Positions 16,977-24,886 of a stretch of 36,992 nucleotides of DNA are shown in pieces. Position numbers and translations under genes: made by a program. The notes under the pieces were generated by a model, which saw only the letters and a program-made list of their open reading frames with translations, had not been told where the DNA came from and searched no databases. The stretch spans positions 1 to 36,992 of the forward strand of contig CAZETL010000002.1 of assembly GCA_964515255.1 (NCBI GenBank). The letters are read 5' to 3'. Within the stretch, counting starts at the first letter, position 1; each line of letters opens with the position of its first letter. The DNA comes from GCA-016699975 sp964515255 (lineage in GTDB: Bacteria; Patescibacteriota; Minisyncoccia; Moranbacterales; UBA1568).

Positions 16977-17017
16977 AAAGACCTTAGGCAACGCGGAGTG
17001 ACCGACGAAGGGAAGAG

Positions 17018-17338
17018 TTATTTCTCTTCGTTGCTAAAATTGTCGATAAGGAAAAATCCGTCTGGATTGTCAGGAGAAATGACTCCCACGAGAGAATTTT
17101 TGCAATGGACCGTCACTGCGCGGCTTGAGGGGTGCACTGTGAAGTGATGAACAGGACAAGTTCCCCTATCGATGTTGCTGATTGTCATCTGCTGTTTCCA
17201 CATCAAGTCGCTCTCCGTGTACTGGTAAGATGACGTGCCAGTTTGAGGATGAGGTTTGTCCGCAAGAAGGCAAGCAAGCAGCATGGAAGCAAGAGCAGAA
17301 ACGGACAGGAAAACGATCGGATTGGAGCTTGCTTTCAT
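17018..17338 (-). CDS. small secreted or membrane-anchored protein, unknown
   Basis: 106 residues. A hydrophobic N-terminus (about 7-25, VFLSVSALASMLLACLLA) is a signal peptide or anchor; the Cys at about residue 23 loosely resembles a lipobox but is followed by more hydrophobic residues. The rest is polar with two further cysteines (GTCPVHHF and VHCKNS) that may pair, and ends acidic. It has a proper SD (GAGGAG, complement of 17345-17350), its own promoter and its own terminator, which is strong evidence that it is a real single-gene unit. The family is not recognised. Confidence 0.65.
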   Translation of the reverse strand: MKASSNPIVFLSVSALASMLLACLLADKPHPQTGTSSYQYTESDLMWKQQMTISNIDRGTCPVHHFTVHPSSRAVTVHCKNSLVGVISPDNPDGFFLIDNFSNEEK

Positions 17339-17407
17339 TTCGTACTCCTCAAAGAAGTTGTTGCGTGAAAAGAACCGTTGAGGGTCTACGGAAAGAACCC
17401 GACTCGA

Positions 17408-17436
17408 AACCTATAATGGAAAAACTGTTATGTCAA
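17408..17436 (-). promoter_or_regulatory. minus-strand promoter of the small secreted gene
   Basis: On the minus strand: TTGACA (complement of 17431-17436), 17-base spacer, TAGGTT (complement of 17408-17413). The -35 overlaps the metG start codon and the -10 overlaps the metG TATAAT, so the two promoters cannot easily be occupied together. Confidence 0.6.
17412..17417 (+). promoter_or_regulatory. TATAAT -10 element of metG
   Basis: A perfect TATAAT ends 12 bases before the metG ATG. Transcription from it would begin about 5-7 bases before the start codon, giving a nearly leaderless message, which fits the lack of an SD. No good -35 is visible at the usual spacing. Confidence 0.55.
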
Positions 17437-18854
17437 GATTCTACATTACGACCGCCATTGATTACGTGAATGCGAAGCCGCACGTGGGGCATGCGCTCGA
17501 GAAAGTTCTCGCAGATACTATTGCACGCTTCCACCGCCTGTCCGGAAAGGAAACCTTTTTTCTCACCGGGTCGGACGAAAACAGCCTCAAGAATGTGCAG
17601 GCCGCAGAGAAGGCAGGAGTTCAGACAAAAGAGTTTGTCGATGCCATCGTGCTCGACTGGAAAGGTTTGCGATCCGTTCTGAATCTTTCTTTCGACGAGT
17701 TTATTCGAACAACGGAAGAGAGGCATTTCGCAGGCGCGCAAAAACTTTGGTCTTGTTTCAAATCGGACGACATCTATCGAAAGCGCTATTCCGGGCTTTA
17801 CTGCGTCGGCTGCGAAGAATATAAATTGCCGAAGGATTTGATCGAAGGAAAGTGTCCGGATCACAAGAAAGCGCCAGAACATGTGGAAGAAGAGAATTAT
17901 TTCTTCCGCCTTTCTTCATACGCGGATATTTTGAAAAAGAAAATAGAGAGTGGAGAACTCAGAATTCTTCCTGAATTTCGAAGAAACGAGATGCTTTCGT
18001 TTATCGAGATGGGACTTGAAGATTTCTCAATTTCGCGATCCGTTGATCGGGCAAAAGGCTGGGGCGTTCCTGTTCCAGGCGACCCGTCACAGATTATGTA
18101 CGTTTGGGTGGACGCGCTTTCGAACTACATTACGGCGCTTGACTATGCTGGAGACGGGGCGCTCTATGAAAAATTTTGGGCGGGTGACGGAGATCGAGTC
18201 CATGTGATCGGAAAGGGAATCCTTCGGTTCCATGCGATTTATTGGCCGGCAATGCTTCTCTCGGCCAAACTGCCGCTGCCGACGACTATCTATGCGCATG
18301 AATACCTTACGGTTGAGGGGCAGAAAATATCGAAATCGATCGGGAATACTATTGATCCAGCTGATCTCGTGGAAGCATATGGCATCGATGGAACGCGATA
18401 TCTTCTTACTGCGAGTTTGCCATATATGAAGGATGGGGATATATCCCGAAAGAGGCTTACGGAAAAATATAACTCGGATCTTGCAAACGGACTCGGGAAC
18501 CTTGTCTCGCGAGTGATGAAACTCGGCGAAAAAATGGATTCTCGCGAAGAAAGCGTTGATGAGCGCGGATTTCCGGAAGAGTTTTCGGGACTGATACAGC
18601 AATATCGTCTCAGTGAAGCGCTTGAGTATGTCTGGGATATTGTCCGCGCAAGCAACCAGTATATAGAGGAGACGAAGCCGTGGGAACTTGCAAAGACAAA
18701 TCCGAAGGAATTTGAAATCGTTATGAGAAAACTCTTCCGGGATCTTGCGCGAATTGCGGCGCTTATCGCTCCTTTCATGCCGGAGACATCTGAGAGATTG
18801 CAGTCGATGCTTGCCGCTCGGAAGGGGGGCATCCTTTTTCAGAGGATTCAATAG
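17430..18854 (+). CDS. metG: methionyl-tRNA synthetase
   Basis: 474 residues; a class I synthetase that charges both initiator and elongator tRNA-Met. The HIGH-type motif is KPHVGHA (about residue 14) and the KMSKS loop is KISKSIGN (about 292). A zinc-knuckle insert, YCVGCEEYKLP then GKCPDHK (about 124-150), is of the single-knuckle type. An alpha-helical anticodon domain follows (about 335-474). The usual C-terminal tRNA-binding (EMAP-like) domain is absent, as in short MetRS forms. The start at 17430 has T at -1 and sits almost at the predicted 5' end of its transcript. Confidence 0.95.
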   Translation: MSRFYITTAIDYVNAKPHVGHALEKVLADTIARFHRLSGKETFFLTGSDENSLKNVQAAEKAGVQTKEFVDAIVLDWKGLRSVLNLSFDEFIRTTEERHFAGAQKLWSCFKSDDIYRKRYSGLYCVGCEEYKLPKDLIEGKCPDHKKAPEHVEEENYFFRLSSYADILKKKIESGELRILPEFRRNEMLSFIEMGLEDFSISRSVDRAKGWGVPVPGDPSQIMYVWVDALSNYITALDYAGDGALYEKFWAGDGDRVHVIGKGILRFHAIYWPAMLLSAKLPLPTTIYAHEYLTVEGQKISKSIGNTIDPADLVEAYGIDGTRYLLTASLPYMKDGDISRKRLTEKYNSDLANGLGNLVSRVMKLGEKMDSREESVDERGFPEEFSGLIQQYRLSEALEYVWDIVRASNQYIEETKPWELAKTNPKEFEIVMRKLFRDLARIAALIAPFMPETSERLQSMLAARKGGILFQRIQ

Positions 18855-18867
18855 TATCTGCGCGCGC

Positions 18868-19410
18868 ATGTCTACGGCGATATTTTTGAGGCAATTGGCG
18901 AAAAATTTGAGGGGAGTCGGCGCAATTATGCCGAGTTCCAAATTTCTTGCGGACAGAATGGTTTCCAAGGTCGATTTCCGATCGGCGAAAATCATCGTTG
19001 AACTTGGTCCAGGAACTGGTGTGGTGACAAAGGAAATGCTTTCCCGCATGCGACCGGACGCGCGGCTTATCGCCATTGAAACGAATGATGCGTTCTGCGA
19101 CATGCTCGAAAAACTTCGCGATGAAAGGCTTGTAGTGGTGAGGTTGTCTGCCGAGCGTCTGCCGGAGATTCTTGATGGAGGGTATGCGGATGCGATTGTT
19201 TCCGGCATCCCGCTCGCATCCCTCGGGAAGAGAGTTTCGGGGGAGATTCTTGACGCAGTCAAAGGAAGCCTTGCGCCGCATGGAGTTTTCGTACAGTTTC
19301 AATACTCCAAACTCTCTCGCCGAATGATCGAAGATCGATTCAGCTCGGTTTCGATGGATTTCGTGCCGATCAATGTTCCTCCCGCCTTTGTGTATACTGC
19401 GAGACATTGA
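18868..19410 (+). CDS. SAM-dependent methyltransferase (phospholipid N-methyltransferase/KsgA-like fold)
   Basis: 180 residues. The first 25 residues (FLRQLAKNLRGVGAIMPSSK) followed by VELGPGTGVVTKEML (SAM motif I, about residue 47) are the hallmark of small PmtA-like methyltransferases of COG3963, which resemble rRNA adenine dimethylases. The catalytic NPPY-type motif of true rRNA or DNA N6-adenine enzymes is not seen; instead SGIPLASL occupies that place, which favours a phospholipid-type substrate. It starts 13 bases after metG and ends just at the next promoter, so it is probably co-transcribed with metG. Confidence 0.75.
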   Translation: MSTAIFLRQLAKNLRGVGAIMPSSKFLADRMVSKVDFRSAKIIVELGPGTGVVTKEMLSRMRPDARLIAIETNDAFCDMLEKLRDERLVVVRLSAERLPEILDGGYADAIVSGIPLASLGKRVSGEILDAVKGSLAPHGVFVQFQYSKLSRRMIEDRFSSVSMDFVPINVPPAFVYTARH

Positions 19411-19435
19411 CATTTCACATATCGGTTGATACCGT
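19407..19435 (+). promoter_or_regulatory. promoter of the orphan gene at 19476
   Basis: TTGACA (19407-19412), 17-base spacer, TACCGT (19430-19435) with an extended TG at 19427-19428. It overlaps the stop codon of the preceding methyltransferase. Confidence 0.55.
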
Positions 19436-19475
19436 ACTTTTGCTGAATGTCCAGCAATTTTCTTGGAGATACGTC

Positions 19476-19853
19476 ATGGAAACAGAAACATTTGTTCCTT
19501 TTCATTTCGACGGGAATCGTTGGAATGGCCCCGTGCGACGCTTGAAGGATTGGCTGGAATTGTGCGAAGGGCATCGCAGGTACTTCTCAACTGACAGCGA
19601 AGGAGCCAATAGGATCGAATTGATGCAGAGATCCCAAGCTTCCAATATTACACAACGAGTTGAGGGGGGGGAGGTGTCTGCGCCGGACTGGTATGAGATG
19701 CCAAACTTCGGTCTCCGTGGCGAACATATTGGGCAAGACCTGACGCTGGAAGAATGGTTAAAATCGAAAGGGATGTACGAGCTCCTGCTCAATGCCGGAC
19801 TCGAGTCGGAGAACGCCCCTGTCAAAACGGACGGAGGACGGGAAGCGGCGTAG
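19476..19853 (+). CDS. orphan small acidic protein, unknown function
   Basis: 125 residues from ATG 19476, chosen because of the SD GGAG (19465-19468) seven bases upstream; the longer frame from 19407 would run through the promoter. No signal peptide, membrane helix or known motif is visible. It is rich in Trp, Glu and Arg with a polar C-terminus, so it looks like a soluble globular protein. It has its own promoter and a strong terminator, making it a single-gene unit between the metG pair and tatD. Confidence 0.65.
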   Translation: METETFVPFHFDGNRWNGPVRRLKDWLELCEGHRRYFSTDSEGANRIELMQRSQASNITQRVEGGEVSAPDWYEMPNFGLRGEHIGQDLTLEEWLKSKGMYELLLNAGLESENAPVKTDGGREAA

Positions 19854-19876
19854 AATCGCCCCGGCATTCGTCATAG

Positions 19877-19908
19877 AAAAGCCGCTTGGTTTGTCCGGCG
19901 GCTTTTTT
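19877..19908 (+). terminator. terminator of the orphan gene
   Basis: AAAAGCCGC (19877-19885) pairs with GCGGCTTTT (from 19898) around a 12-base loop, and the T run continues to 19908. It is a textbook intrinsic terminator 24 bases after the stop. Confidence 0.85.
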
Positions 19909-19925
19909 CATGTTTGAATGTCTCT

Positions 19926-20747
19926 ATGATAGACTCGCACGCTCATATTCATGATGAAAAGTTCGGTGTCGATAGGGATGAAGTGGCACGCCGTGCCCGG
20001 GAAGCTGGCGTTTGCAAGATGGTGACCATCGGGACGAGTATCCAGGAAAGTCGCGACGCGGTTCAATGCGCCGAGAAATATAAGGGTGTTTTCGCGACGG
20101 TTGCTGTTCACCCGGAAGAGTATTCAAAGCTCCCGGACGTGGAATTGCAAACAGCATGGATGGAGGAGCTTTCCCGGCTATCTGAGAATCCGAAAGTTGT
20201 CGCAATAGGGGAATGCGGTTTGGATTATCATGCATTCAATGGCATTGCCATAACCGACAAGCAGAAAGAATGCCAGAAACAAGGGTTCCTCGAACATCTC
20301 GAGCTTTCTTCGCGCACTGGGAAGCCGATTGTGATCCATGCACGGGAATCATACGAAGACGTTCTTGAATTACTGCAGGCATTTGTCTCGAAGATTCCGA
20401 ATATCATCCTGCATTGCTATCAGGGGGATACAAAGATAACGGAGAAGTTTCTCGGACTCGGGGAGAAAGTGAACTTTTCATTCGCCGGGAATATCACGTA
20501 TCCCGTCAAGAAGTCGGCGCAGGGCACGGATGATGATATTCGCGAAGTCGTCAGGATGATTCCGATAGGACGGATTCTTTCGGAGACCGATTGTCCCTAT
20601 CTTGCTCCGCAGAAATTCCGCGGAACGCGGAACGAACCGGCGTACGTAGTCGAGGTAGTTCGCGCTATCGCCGAATTCAAAGCAATCTCCTTGGAAGAAA
20701 CCGCGCGCCAGACCTGCGAAAACGCGGAAAGAATTTTCAGAATATAG
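19926..20747 (+). CDS. tatD: TatD-family metal-dependent hydrolase/DNase
   Basis: 273 residues. A TIM-barrel nuclease with the full set of metal ligands: HAHIH near the start (residues 5-9), GECGLDYH (about 100-107), IHARES (about 139), LHCYQGD (about 164), and SETDCPYL (about 220). Family members are 3'-5' exonucleases acting in DNA turnover or repair. ATG 19926 (T at -1) is preferred to the TTG at 19914, which falls close behind the preceding terminator. A hairpin terminator follows at 20804. Confidence 0.9.
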   Translation: MIDSHAHIHDEKFGVDRDEVARRAREAGVCKMVTIGTSIQESRDAVQCAEKYKGVFATVAVHPEEYSKLPDVELQTAWMEELSRLSENPKVVAIGECGLDYHAFNGIAITDKQKECQKQGFLEHLELSSRTGKPIVIHARESYEDVLELLQAFVSKIPNIILHCYQGDTKITEKFLGLGEKVNFSFAGNITYPVKKSAQGTDDDIREVVRMIPIGRILSETDCPYLAPQKFRGTRNEPAYVVEVVRAIAEFKAISLEETARQTCENAERIFRI

Positions 20748-20803
20748 GCCTCTTCCTCCTGTTTTTCGGTATTTGCAGGATTTTCCTTGAGAACGCTTCG
20801 CGC

Positions 20804-20840
20804 CGCCCCTTTCTTCTTTTAAGGGGCGAATTTTTATCTT
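20804..20840 (+). terminator. terminator after tatD
   Basis: CGCCCCTT (20804-20811) pairs with AAGGGGCG (20821-20828), followed by AATTTTTATCTTTT. It separates tatD from the metal-uptake operon. Confidence 0.7.
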
Positions 20841-20852
20841 TTCAAAAGATAA
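20834..20852. promoter_or_regulatory. 19-bp perfect palindrome upstream of fur/zur promoter
   Basis: TTATCTTTT C AAAAGATAA, a 9+1+9 perfect inverted repeat, lies 13 bases before the TTGACA of the fur promoter. It overlaps the T-rich tail of the tatD terminator, so it may be part of that, or a second operator of a different sequence from the main box. Confidence 0.35.
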
Positions 20853-20865
20853 GATTTTCTTCCTA

Positions 20866-20894
20866 TTGACAATGCAACTAAGTTGCATTAAAGT
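20866..20894 (+). promoter_or_regulatory. fur/znu operon promoter with palindromic operator
   Basis: TTGACA (20866-20871), 17-base spacer, TAAAGT (20889-20894). A perfect 19-bp palindrome AATGCAACT A AGTTGCATT (20871-20889) fills the whole spacer. A dimeric Fur-family regulator bound here would block RNA polymerase, so autogenous repression by the first gene product is the simplest reading. Confidence 0.85.
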
Positions 20895-20901
20895 TTGAAG
20901 T

Positions 20902-21306
20902 ATGAAAAAGGAATCTCGAGAGAAAAATAAGGGAGGGCGAATGACGGCGCGAGAACTCATTATGGACACGTTGGCGTGCTCGCCGGAGCCGATATCGGCT
21001 CCGGAAATCCTGTGCCGCCTCGCTAGACGAAAAGTTTCTTTCAATAAGACGACGATTTATCGGGAATTGGAGACGCTTCGCAATAGCGGTTCGATTCGAG
21101 AAGTCTTCTTCCGAAACGACAAAGCGTTGTATGAGCTTCCAGGGGAACACCACCACCATCTTGTCTGTACATCTTGTGGGAATGTTCGGGACGTCGCTCC
21201 GAGGGAATCGTTCGCTGACGAAGAAAAGGAAATTCTGCGCCGCGAATCTTTCCTCGTGCTCGAGCATTCTCTGGAATTTTTCGGTCTATGCCGATCATGT
21301 CGATGA
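20902..21306 (+). CDS. Fur-family metalloregulator, probably Zur-like
   Basis: 134 residues. An N-terminal winged helix (about 14-80, with NKTTIYRELETLRNSG as recognition region) is followed by the Fur dimer domain with GEHHHHLVCTSCGNV (about 88-100) and a terminal CRSC. This gives the two CxxC pairs of the structural zinc site and the His-rich regulatory site. It heads an operon with znuA, znuC and znuB, which makes zinc (or manganese) the likely signal rather than iron. The start has T at -1 and lies only 8 bases after the -10, so the message is virtually leaderless. Confidence 0.9.
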   Translation: MKKESREKNKGGRMTARELIMDTLACSPEPISAPEILCRLARRKVSFNKTTIYRELETLRNSGSIREVFFRNDKALYELPGEHHHHLVCTSCGNVRDVAPRESFADEEKEILRRESFLVLEHSLEFFGLCRSCR

Positions 21307-21334
21307 CAGCAGCTTCTCGCCAGAGCAGAAATCT

Positions 21335-22282
21335 ATGAAGAAAATAATGATATTTCTCGCGTTTGCGCTTGTGATGATTGCGGCTGTTTCTTTCGTATTT
21401 GTGCGGATGGAGGGGATTAAGATGCCAAAGAGCGGAGATGATGGTTTGAATGGTGGCGCGCGGATTACGATTGCAGCAAGCTTTTATCCGCTGTATTTTT
21501 TTGCTTCTCGAATTGGCGGAAGCAGGGCGGAGGTGTTGAACATGACTCCTTCCGGCGTGGAGCCGCATGACTACGAACTGACTCCAAAAGATATGGCGAA
21601 TATTGGCCGGAGCCGCCTCATTATCGTGAACGGCGGCGGCTTGGAACCGTGGAGCGACCGAATCGAAGGAATTGTTGATGCGTCGAAAACAAAGGTGATT
21701 GCGGCAGCTAACGGGGTTTTGACTCGAAAAGAAGAAGGTGGAGACGGGGCCGAGATTGATCCGCACGCGTGGCTCTCGCCGATAGTCGCTGGGTCTCTGG
21801 CGCAGAGTATTCTGGAGGGGTTCGTGGCCGTCGATCCTGGAAATGCGGAGGAGTATCGAAAAAATGCAAAAGCTCTCCAAGAGGAGCTGTCGATCCTTGA
21901 TGTCGAATATCGGGATGGGCTTGCTCATTGCGAGAGCCGGGATATTGTTACGGCTCACTCGGCATTCGGATACCTCGCCTCGTCGTACGGACTCCGGCAA
22001 ATGCCGATTGCGGGACTTTCTCCCGATGCGGAACCATCTCTCAAGGACCTTGGCAATATCGCGGCATTCGCAAGATCAAGCGGAGTAAGATATATTTTCT
22101 TTGAGAGCCTTTCGAGTCCGAAACTTGCTGAAGCGATTGCGAAGGAGGTTGGGGTTGGGACATTGGTCCTTAATCCGATCGAAGGATTGACTCCTGACGA
22201 AGAAGCCGCCGGCATGAATTATTTCTCGGAAATGCGCTCAAATCTTTCCCATTTACGCCAGGCACTTTCATGCATGAAGTAG
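21335..22282 (+). CDS. znuA: zinc/manganese ABC transporter substrate-binding lipoprotein-like protein
   Basis: 315 residues. An N-terminal membrane segment (about 5-22) without a clear lipobox Cys anchors the protein outside the membrane. Metal ligands of the cluster A-I (ZnuA/TroA) family are visible: EPHDYELTP (His about 78), DPHAWLSP (about 147), TAHSAFGYLA (about 208) and a C-terminal acidic ligand near FFESLSSPK. The His/Asp-rich metal loop of ZnuA proper is nearly absent (only EEGGDG), so manganese or zinc cannot be decided. The frame is open back into fur, but ATG 21335 with T at -1 and the signal anchor mark the start. Confidence 0.88.
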   Translation: MKKIMIFLAFALVMIAAVSFVFVRMEGIKMPKSGDDGLNGGARITIAASFYPLYFFASRIGGSRAEVLNMTPSGVEPHDYELTPKDMANIGRSRLIIVNGGGLEPWSDRIEGIVDASKTKVIAAANGVLTRKEEGGDGAEIDPHAWLSPIVAGSLAQSILEGFVAVDPGNAEEYRKNAKALQEELSILDVEYRDGLAHCESRDIVTAHSAFGYLASSYGLRQMPIAGLSPDAEPSLKDLGNIAAFARSSGVRYIFFESLSSPKLAEAIAKEVGVGTLVLNPIEGLTPDEEAAGMNYFSEMRSNLSHLRQALSCMK

Positions 22283-23010
22283 ACCACACAAAAAATATCA
22301 TCGAGGTCAACGGAGTGAGCTTTTCCTATGATGGCAGGGTTGACGTCCTAAAGGACGTGTCTTTGAGTGTTCATCGCGGAGACTTCATCGGACTCGTTGG
22401 ATCAAATGGTTCCGGGAAGACAACGCTTCTCAAATTAATACTCGGGATTCTCGTTCCGAAGACTGGGAGCATCCGTTTGTTTGGTGAAGATATTGCTATA
22501 CTTCGCGATCGGAGTCGAATCGGATATGTGCCGCAGAAAGCATCGAGTTTTTACTTGAATTTTCCCGTTTCGGTTCGTGAAGCAGTTCTGATGGGGAGGT
22601 TTGGCAAGCGGGGATTGTTTCATCGGATGAAGTCGGAAGACTGGCTATTCGTTGACGACGTCCTTGCGAGAGTCAACATGGCATCGTTTGCTGATCGGCT
22701 TGTTGGCGAATTGTCTGGCGGACAGCAGCAGCGAGTTCTCATTGCGCGCGCACTTGCCTGTGAACCGGAAATTCTTTTCTTGGATGAGCCGACGACGGGC
22801 GTGGATCAATCCGGGGAGAATGAATTCTACGAATTGTTGAGAAGCTTGAACCGGAAGCTTGATATTACTCTGGTTTTGGTATCTCACGACATTGACCGAA
22901 TGGCGCGGGAAGCTATGCATCTTGTGTGCGTCGATCAAACGGTGAAATGCTATCTTTCTCCGGAAGAATATTTCGCAAGGCGCGGCGAAATCAACGAAAA
23001 AACCCTATGA
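22270..23010 (+). CDS. znuC: metal ABC transporter ATP-binding protein
   Basis: 246 residues. Walker A GSNGSGKTT (about 44-52), Q-loop VPQKAS, signature LSGGQQQR, Walker B ILFLDEPTTGVD, H-loop VSHD. It powers metal import through ZnuB. It overlaps the znuA end by 13 bases and the znuB start by four (ATGA), typical of tight translational coupling. The C-terminal ten or so residues are an unconserved extension. Confidence 0.92.
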   Translation: MHEVDHTKNIIEVNGVSFSYDGRVDVLKDVSLSVHRGDFIGLVGSNGSGKTTLLKLILGILVPKTGSIRLFGEDIAILRDRSRIGYVPQKASSFYLNFPVSVREAVLMGRFGKRGLFHRMKSEDWLFVDDVLARVNMASFADRLVGELSGGQQQRVLIARALACEPEILFLDEPTTGVDQSGENEFYELLRSLNRKLDITLVLVSHDIDRMAREAMHLVCVDQTVKCYLSPEEYFARRGEINEKTL

Positions 23011-23813
23011 GTTCCGATATATTGCAGATATTCCAGTACGGGTTCATCGTCCGCGGCATTGAAGCGGGCGTCATCGTCTCTCTTGTTGCGCCGCTCGTCG
23101 GAATTTTCCTTGTTTTGCGCCGCTATTCGCTTATTGCTGATACGCTTTCCCATGTCTCCCTTGCGGGCATTGCCGGCGGAATGCTCTTTGGCATACCGCC
23201 GGTTATCTCGGCGCTTGCGGCGGCTGTCGCCGCTTCTTTCGGGATCGAACGACTGAGAAATTCCCGGAGGCTCTCCGGCGAATCTGCACTCGCTTTATTT
23301 CTGTCGGGAAGCCTTGCACTCGCATTGATTCTCATTTCGCTCGCGCACGGTTTCAATGCGAATCTCTTCAGTTACCTTTTCGGGAGCGTCGTTACAGTGA
23401 CTAATCGGGACATTGTAGTGATCGCTGCTCTTTCGGTTGTAATTGTCGGTTTGATCGCTTTGTTTTACAAGGAGCTTGTCTATGTGACATTTGACGAGGA
23501 AGCTGCTCAAGTGAGCGGTATCCCGACTCGGCTCATCAATTCGGTTTTGATACTGCTTGCCGCTGTTCTTGTGGCTCTTGCTATCCCCGTTGTCGGAGTG
23601 CTCCTTATATCGGCGCTTATCGTGATTCCGGTCGTTTCGGCGCTCCAGTTCCGGACTGGATTTGCGCGGACGATCCTCATTGCCGAGAGTATATCGGTTT
23701 TCTCGGTTGTAACAGGAATCTTCACATCCTATTTTCTGGATCTCTCGACGGGCGGGACTATCGTGATCGTCATGCTGGCGATTTTCTCGGCGATATTTTT
23801 TTGGAAGCGGTGA
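23007..23813 (+). CDS. znuB: metal ABC transporter permease
   Basis: 268 residues. An ABC-3 family permease with about eight to nine hydrophobic segments, including RRYSLIADTLSHVSLAGIAGG (the conserved DxxSHxxLxG region) and the inner loop FDEEAAQVSGIPTRL that contacts the ATPase. The start at 23007 (T at -1) overlaps the znuC stop; an upstream frame beginning in znuC is not used. It ends 19 bases from the convergent nrdG-type gene, with no clear terminator between. Confidence 0.9.
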   Translation: MSSDILQIFQYGFIVRGIEAGVIVSLVAPLVGIFLVLRRYSLIADTLSHVSLAGIAGGMLFGIPPVISALAAAVAASFGIERLRNSRRLSGESALALFLSGSLALALILISLAHGFNANLFSYLFGSVVTVTNRDIVVIAALSVVIVGLIALFYKELVYVTFDEEAAQVSGIPTRLINSVLILLAAVLVALAIPVVGVLLISALIVIPVVSALQFRTGFARTILIAESISVFSVVTGIFTSYFLDLSTGGTIVIVMLAIFSAIFFWKR

Positions 23814-23832
23814 TTTCTTCGGAAAAGTTTCT

Positions 23833-24540
23833 CTATCGTCGGATCTCAACCGAAGGGAGTCTTCCAAGAAGGCGATCTCGTATTCGTTCGAGATTGAGCG
23901 ACTTCGATCTTGATTTTTCTGCAAGCGACGGATCAAAAATTTTCACGTCGCGGAATTCTTGGAGAGCGTAGCGGCGCGCACCCCGGATCCAATCCCCGAT
24001 TTCGTCGAAGTCTTCTTCTTCGTGGATGCCCGGGACCACCGTAGTGCGGAATTCGTAGTCGGCACCGCTTTCCATGATGAGGCGCGCGCTTTCTCGGAAT
24101 CGATCGATGGCGATATGGGGATTCCCGGAAGCAATCGAGTATTTTTCAGGGGCGTGCTTGATGTCCATCGCCCAGAAATCAATGAGATTCGTTTGCATGA
24201 GGAGCCGTACTTTTTCGGGGAAGGCGCCGTTTGTATCGAGTTTTACGAGGAAGCCGAGCGATTTTATTTCCCGGATAAATTCCTCGAGATCGGGCTGGAG
24301 CGTCGGTTCGCCGCCGGTGATGCAGACGCCGTCGAGTTTCCCTTGCCTCTTCTTGAGAAATTCGAGGAATTCGCCAGCTTTGTCGCCGCCTGTCTGCGCA
24401 AGATACTCATCGGTCGGCTCGATGAGTTCCGGATTGTGGCAGAACGGACACCGGAGGGCGCAGCCGATCGTAAAGGCGACGGAAGCGATTTTCCCGGGGT
24501 AGTCGAGGAGCGTGAGCGGATGGTATCCGGCGAGACGCAT
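23833..24540 (-). CDS. nrdG: anaerobic ribonucleoside-triphosphate reductase activating protein (radical SAM)
   Basis: 235 residues. CALRCPFCHN (about residues 27-36) is the CxxxCxxC motif that binds the 4Fe-4S cluster and SAM; ITGGEPTLQ (about 94) is the SAM-binding GGE motif. The enzyme abstracts a hydrogen from the glycine of its partner to make the glycyl radical. The start FTIGCALRCPFCHN context and the length match the longer NrdG variant (TIGR02495 type) rather than the short E. coli form. It lies downstream of the nrdD genes on the same strand, but an oppositely directed orphan gene is placed between. Confidence 0.88.
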   Translation of the reverse strand: MRLAGYHPLTLLDYPGKIASVAFTIGCALRCPFCHNPELIEPTDEYLAQTGGDKAGEFLEFLKKRQGKLDGVCITGGEPTLQPDLEEFIREIKSLGFLVKLDTNGAFPEKVRLLMQTNLIDFWAMDIKHAPEKYSIASGNPHIAIDRFRESARLIMESGADYEFRTTVVPGIHEEEDFDEIGDWIRGARRYALQEFRDVKIFDPSLAEKSRSKSLNLERIRDRLLGRLPSVEIRR

Positions 24541-24544
24541 ATTC

Positions 24545-24573
24545 TTGACATGACTAGTTATCTGTGATAAAAT
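24545..24573 (+). promoter_or_regulatory. strong promoter of orphan gene 24615
   Basis: TTGACA (24545-24550), 17-base spacer, TAAAAT (24568-24573) with extended TG at 24565-24566. A short hairpin GTTAGC/GCTAAC (24579-24595) forms at the predicted 5' end of the message. Confidence 0.8.
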
Positions 24574-24614
24574 GGTAAGTTAGCATTCGGCTAACGGTGG
24601 CGTAGGAGGAAGTC

Positions 24615-24860
24615 ATGAGTCACAACGAATTTTCGATAGTACCGGGCGTATATCGGGCAGTAGTCTGCGCGCAAGACCTTACGCCAACAGGGATGATGGA
24701 CGCGGAAGTGATGATCTTCCCCGATGGAACCGGGAAGTTTATGTGTTCGCGGAACGGGATCGTATCTCAGTATCCGAACGTCCATATTCGTACGGATAGG
24801 GGCGAGGGATTGAGGGAGATTGTCCGCGTGGGAGTGAGGCTGAATATCGTCGATGATTGA
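24615..24860 (+). CDS. orphan 81-residue protein inside the nrd locus
   Basis: No recognised family. The sequence looks like a small beta-rich domain (YRAVVCAQDLTPTGMMDAEV, then FPDGTGKFMC) with two cysteines and no signal or membrane segment. An excellent SD AGGAGG (24604-24609) sits five bases before the ATG. It has its own near-consensus promoter, a 5' hairpin and its own terminator, so it is probably well expressed. It faces against the nrd genes that surround it, suggesting insertion as a self-contained cassette. Confidence 0.7.
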   Translation: MSHNEFSIVPGVYRAVVCAQDLTPTGMMDAEVMIFPDGTGKFMCSRNGIVSQYPNVHIRTDRGEGLREIVRVGVRLNIVDD

Positions 24861-24886
24861 CGAGGGATATTCAGCTATCAATTTCA

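Noticed and set aside
16761..17017. tRNA or structured RNA gene in the largest intergenic region
   Set aside because: No cloverleaf or tRNA consensus was found; the structure is explained by the MITE ends and a minus-strand terminator. No tRNA or rRNA was recognised anywhere in the window.
21131..21334. In-frame extension of znuA into fur
   Set aside because: It overlaps the fur gene in another frame; ATG 21335 directly precedes the signal-anchor segment.
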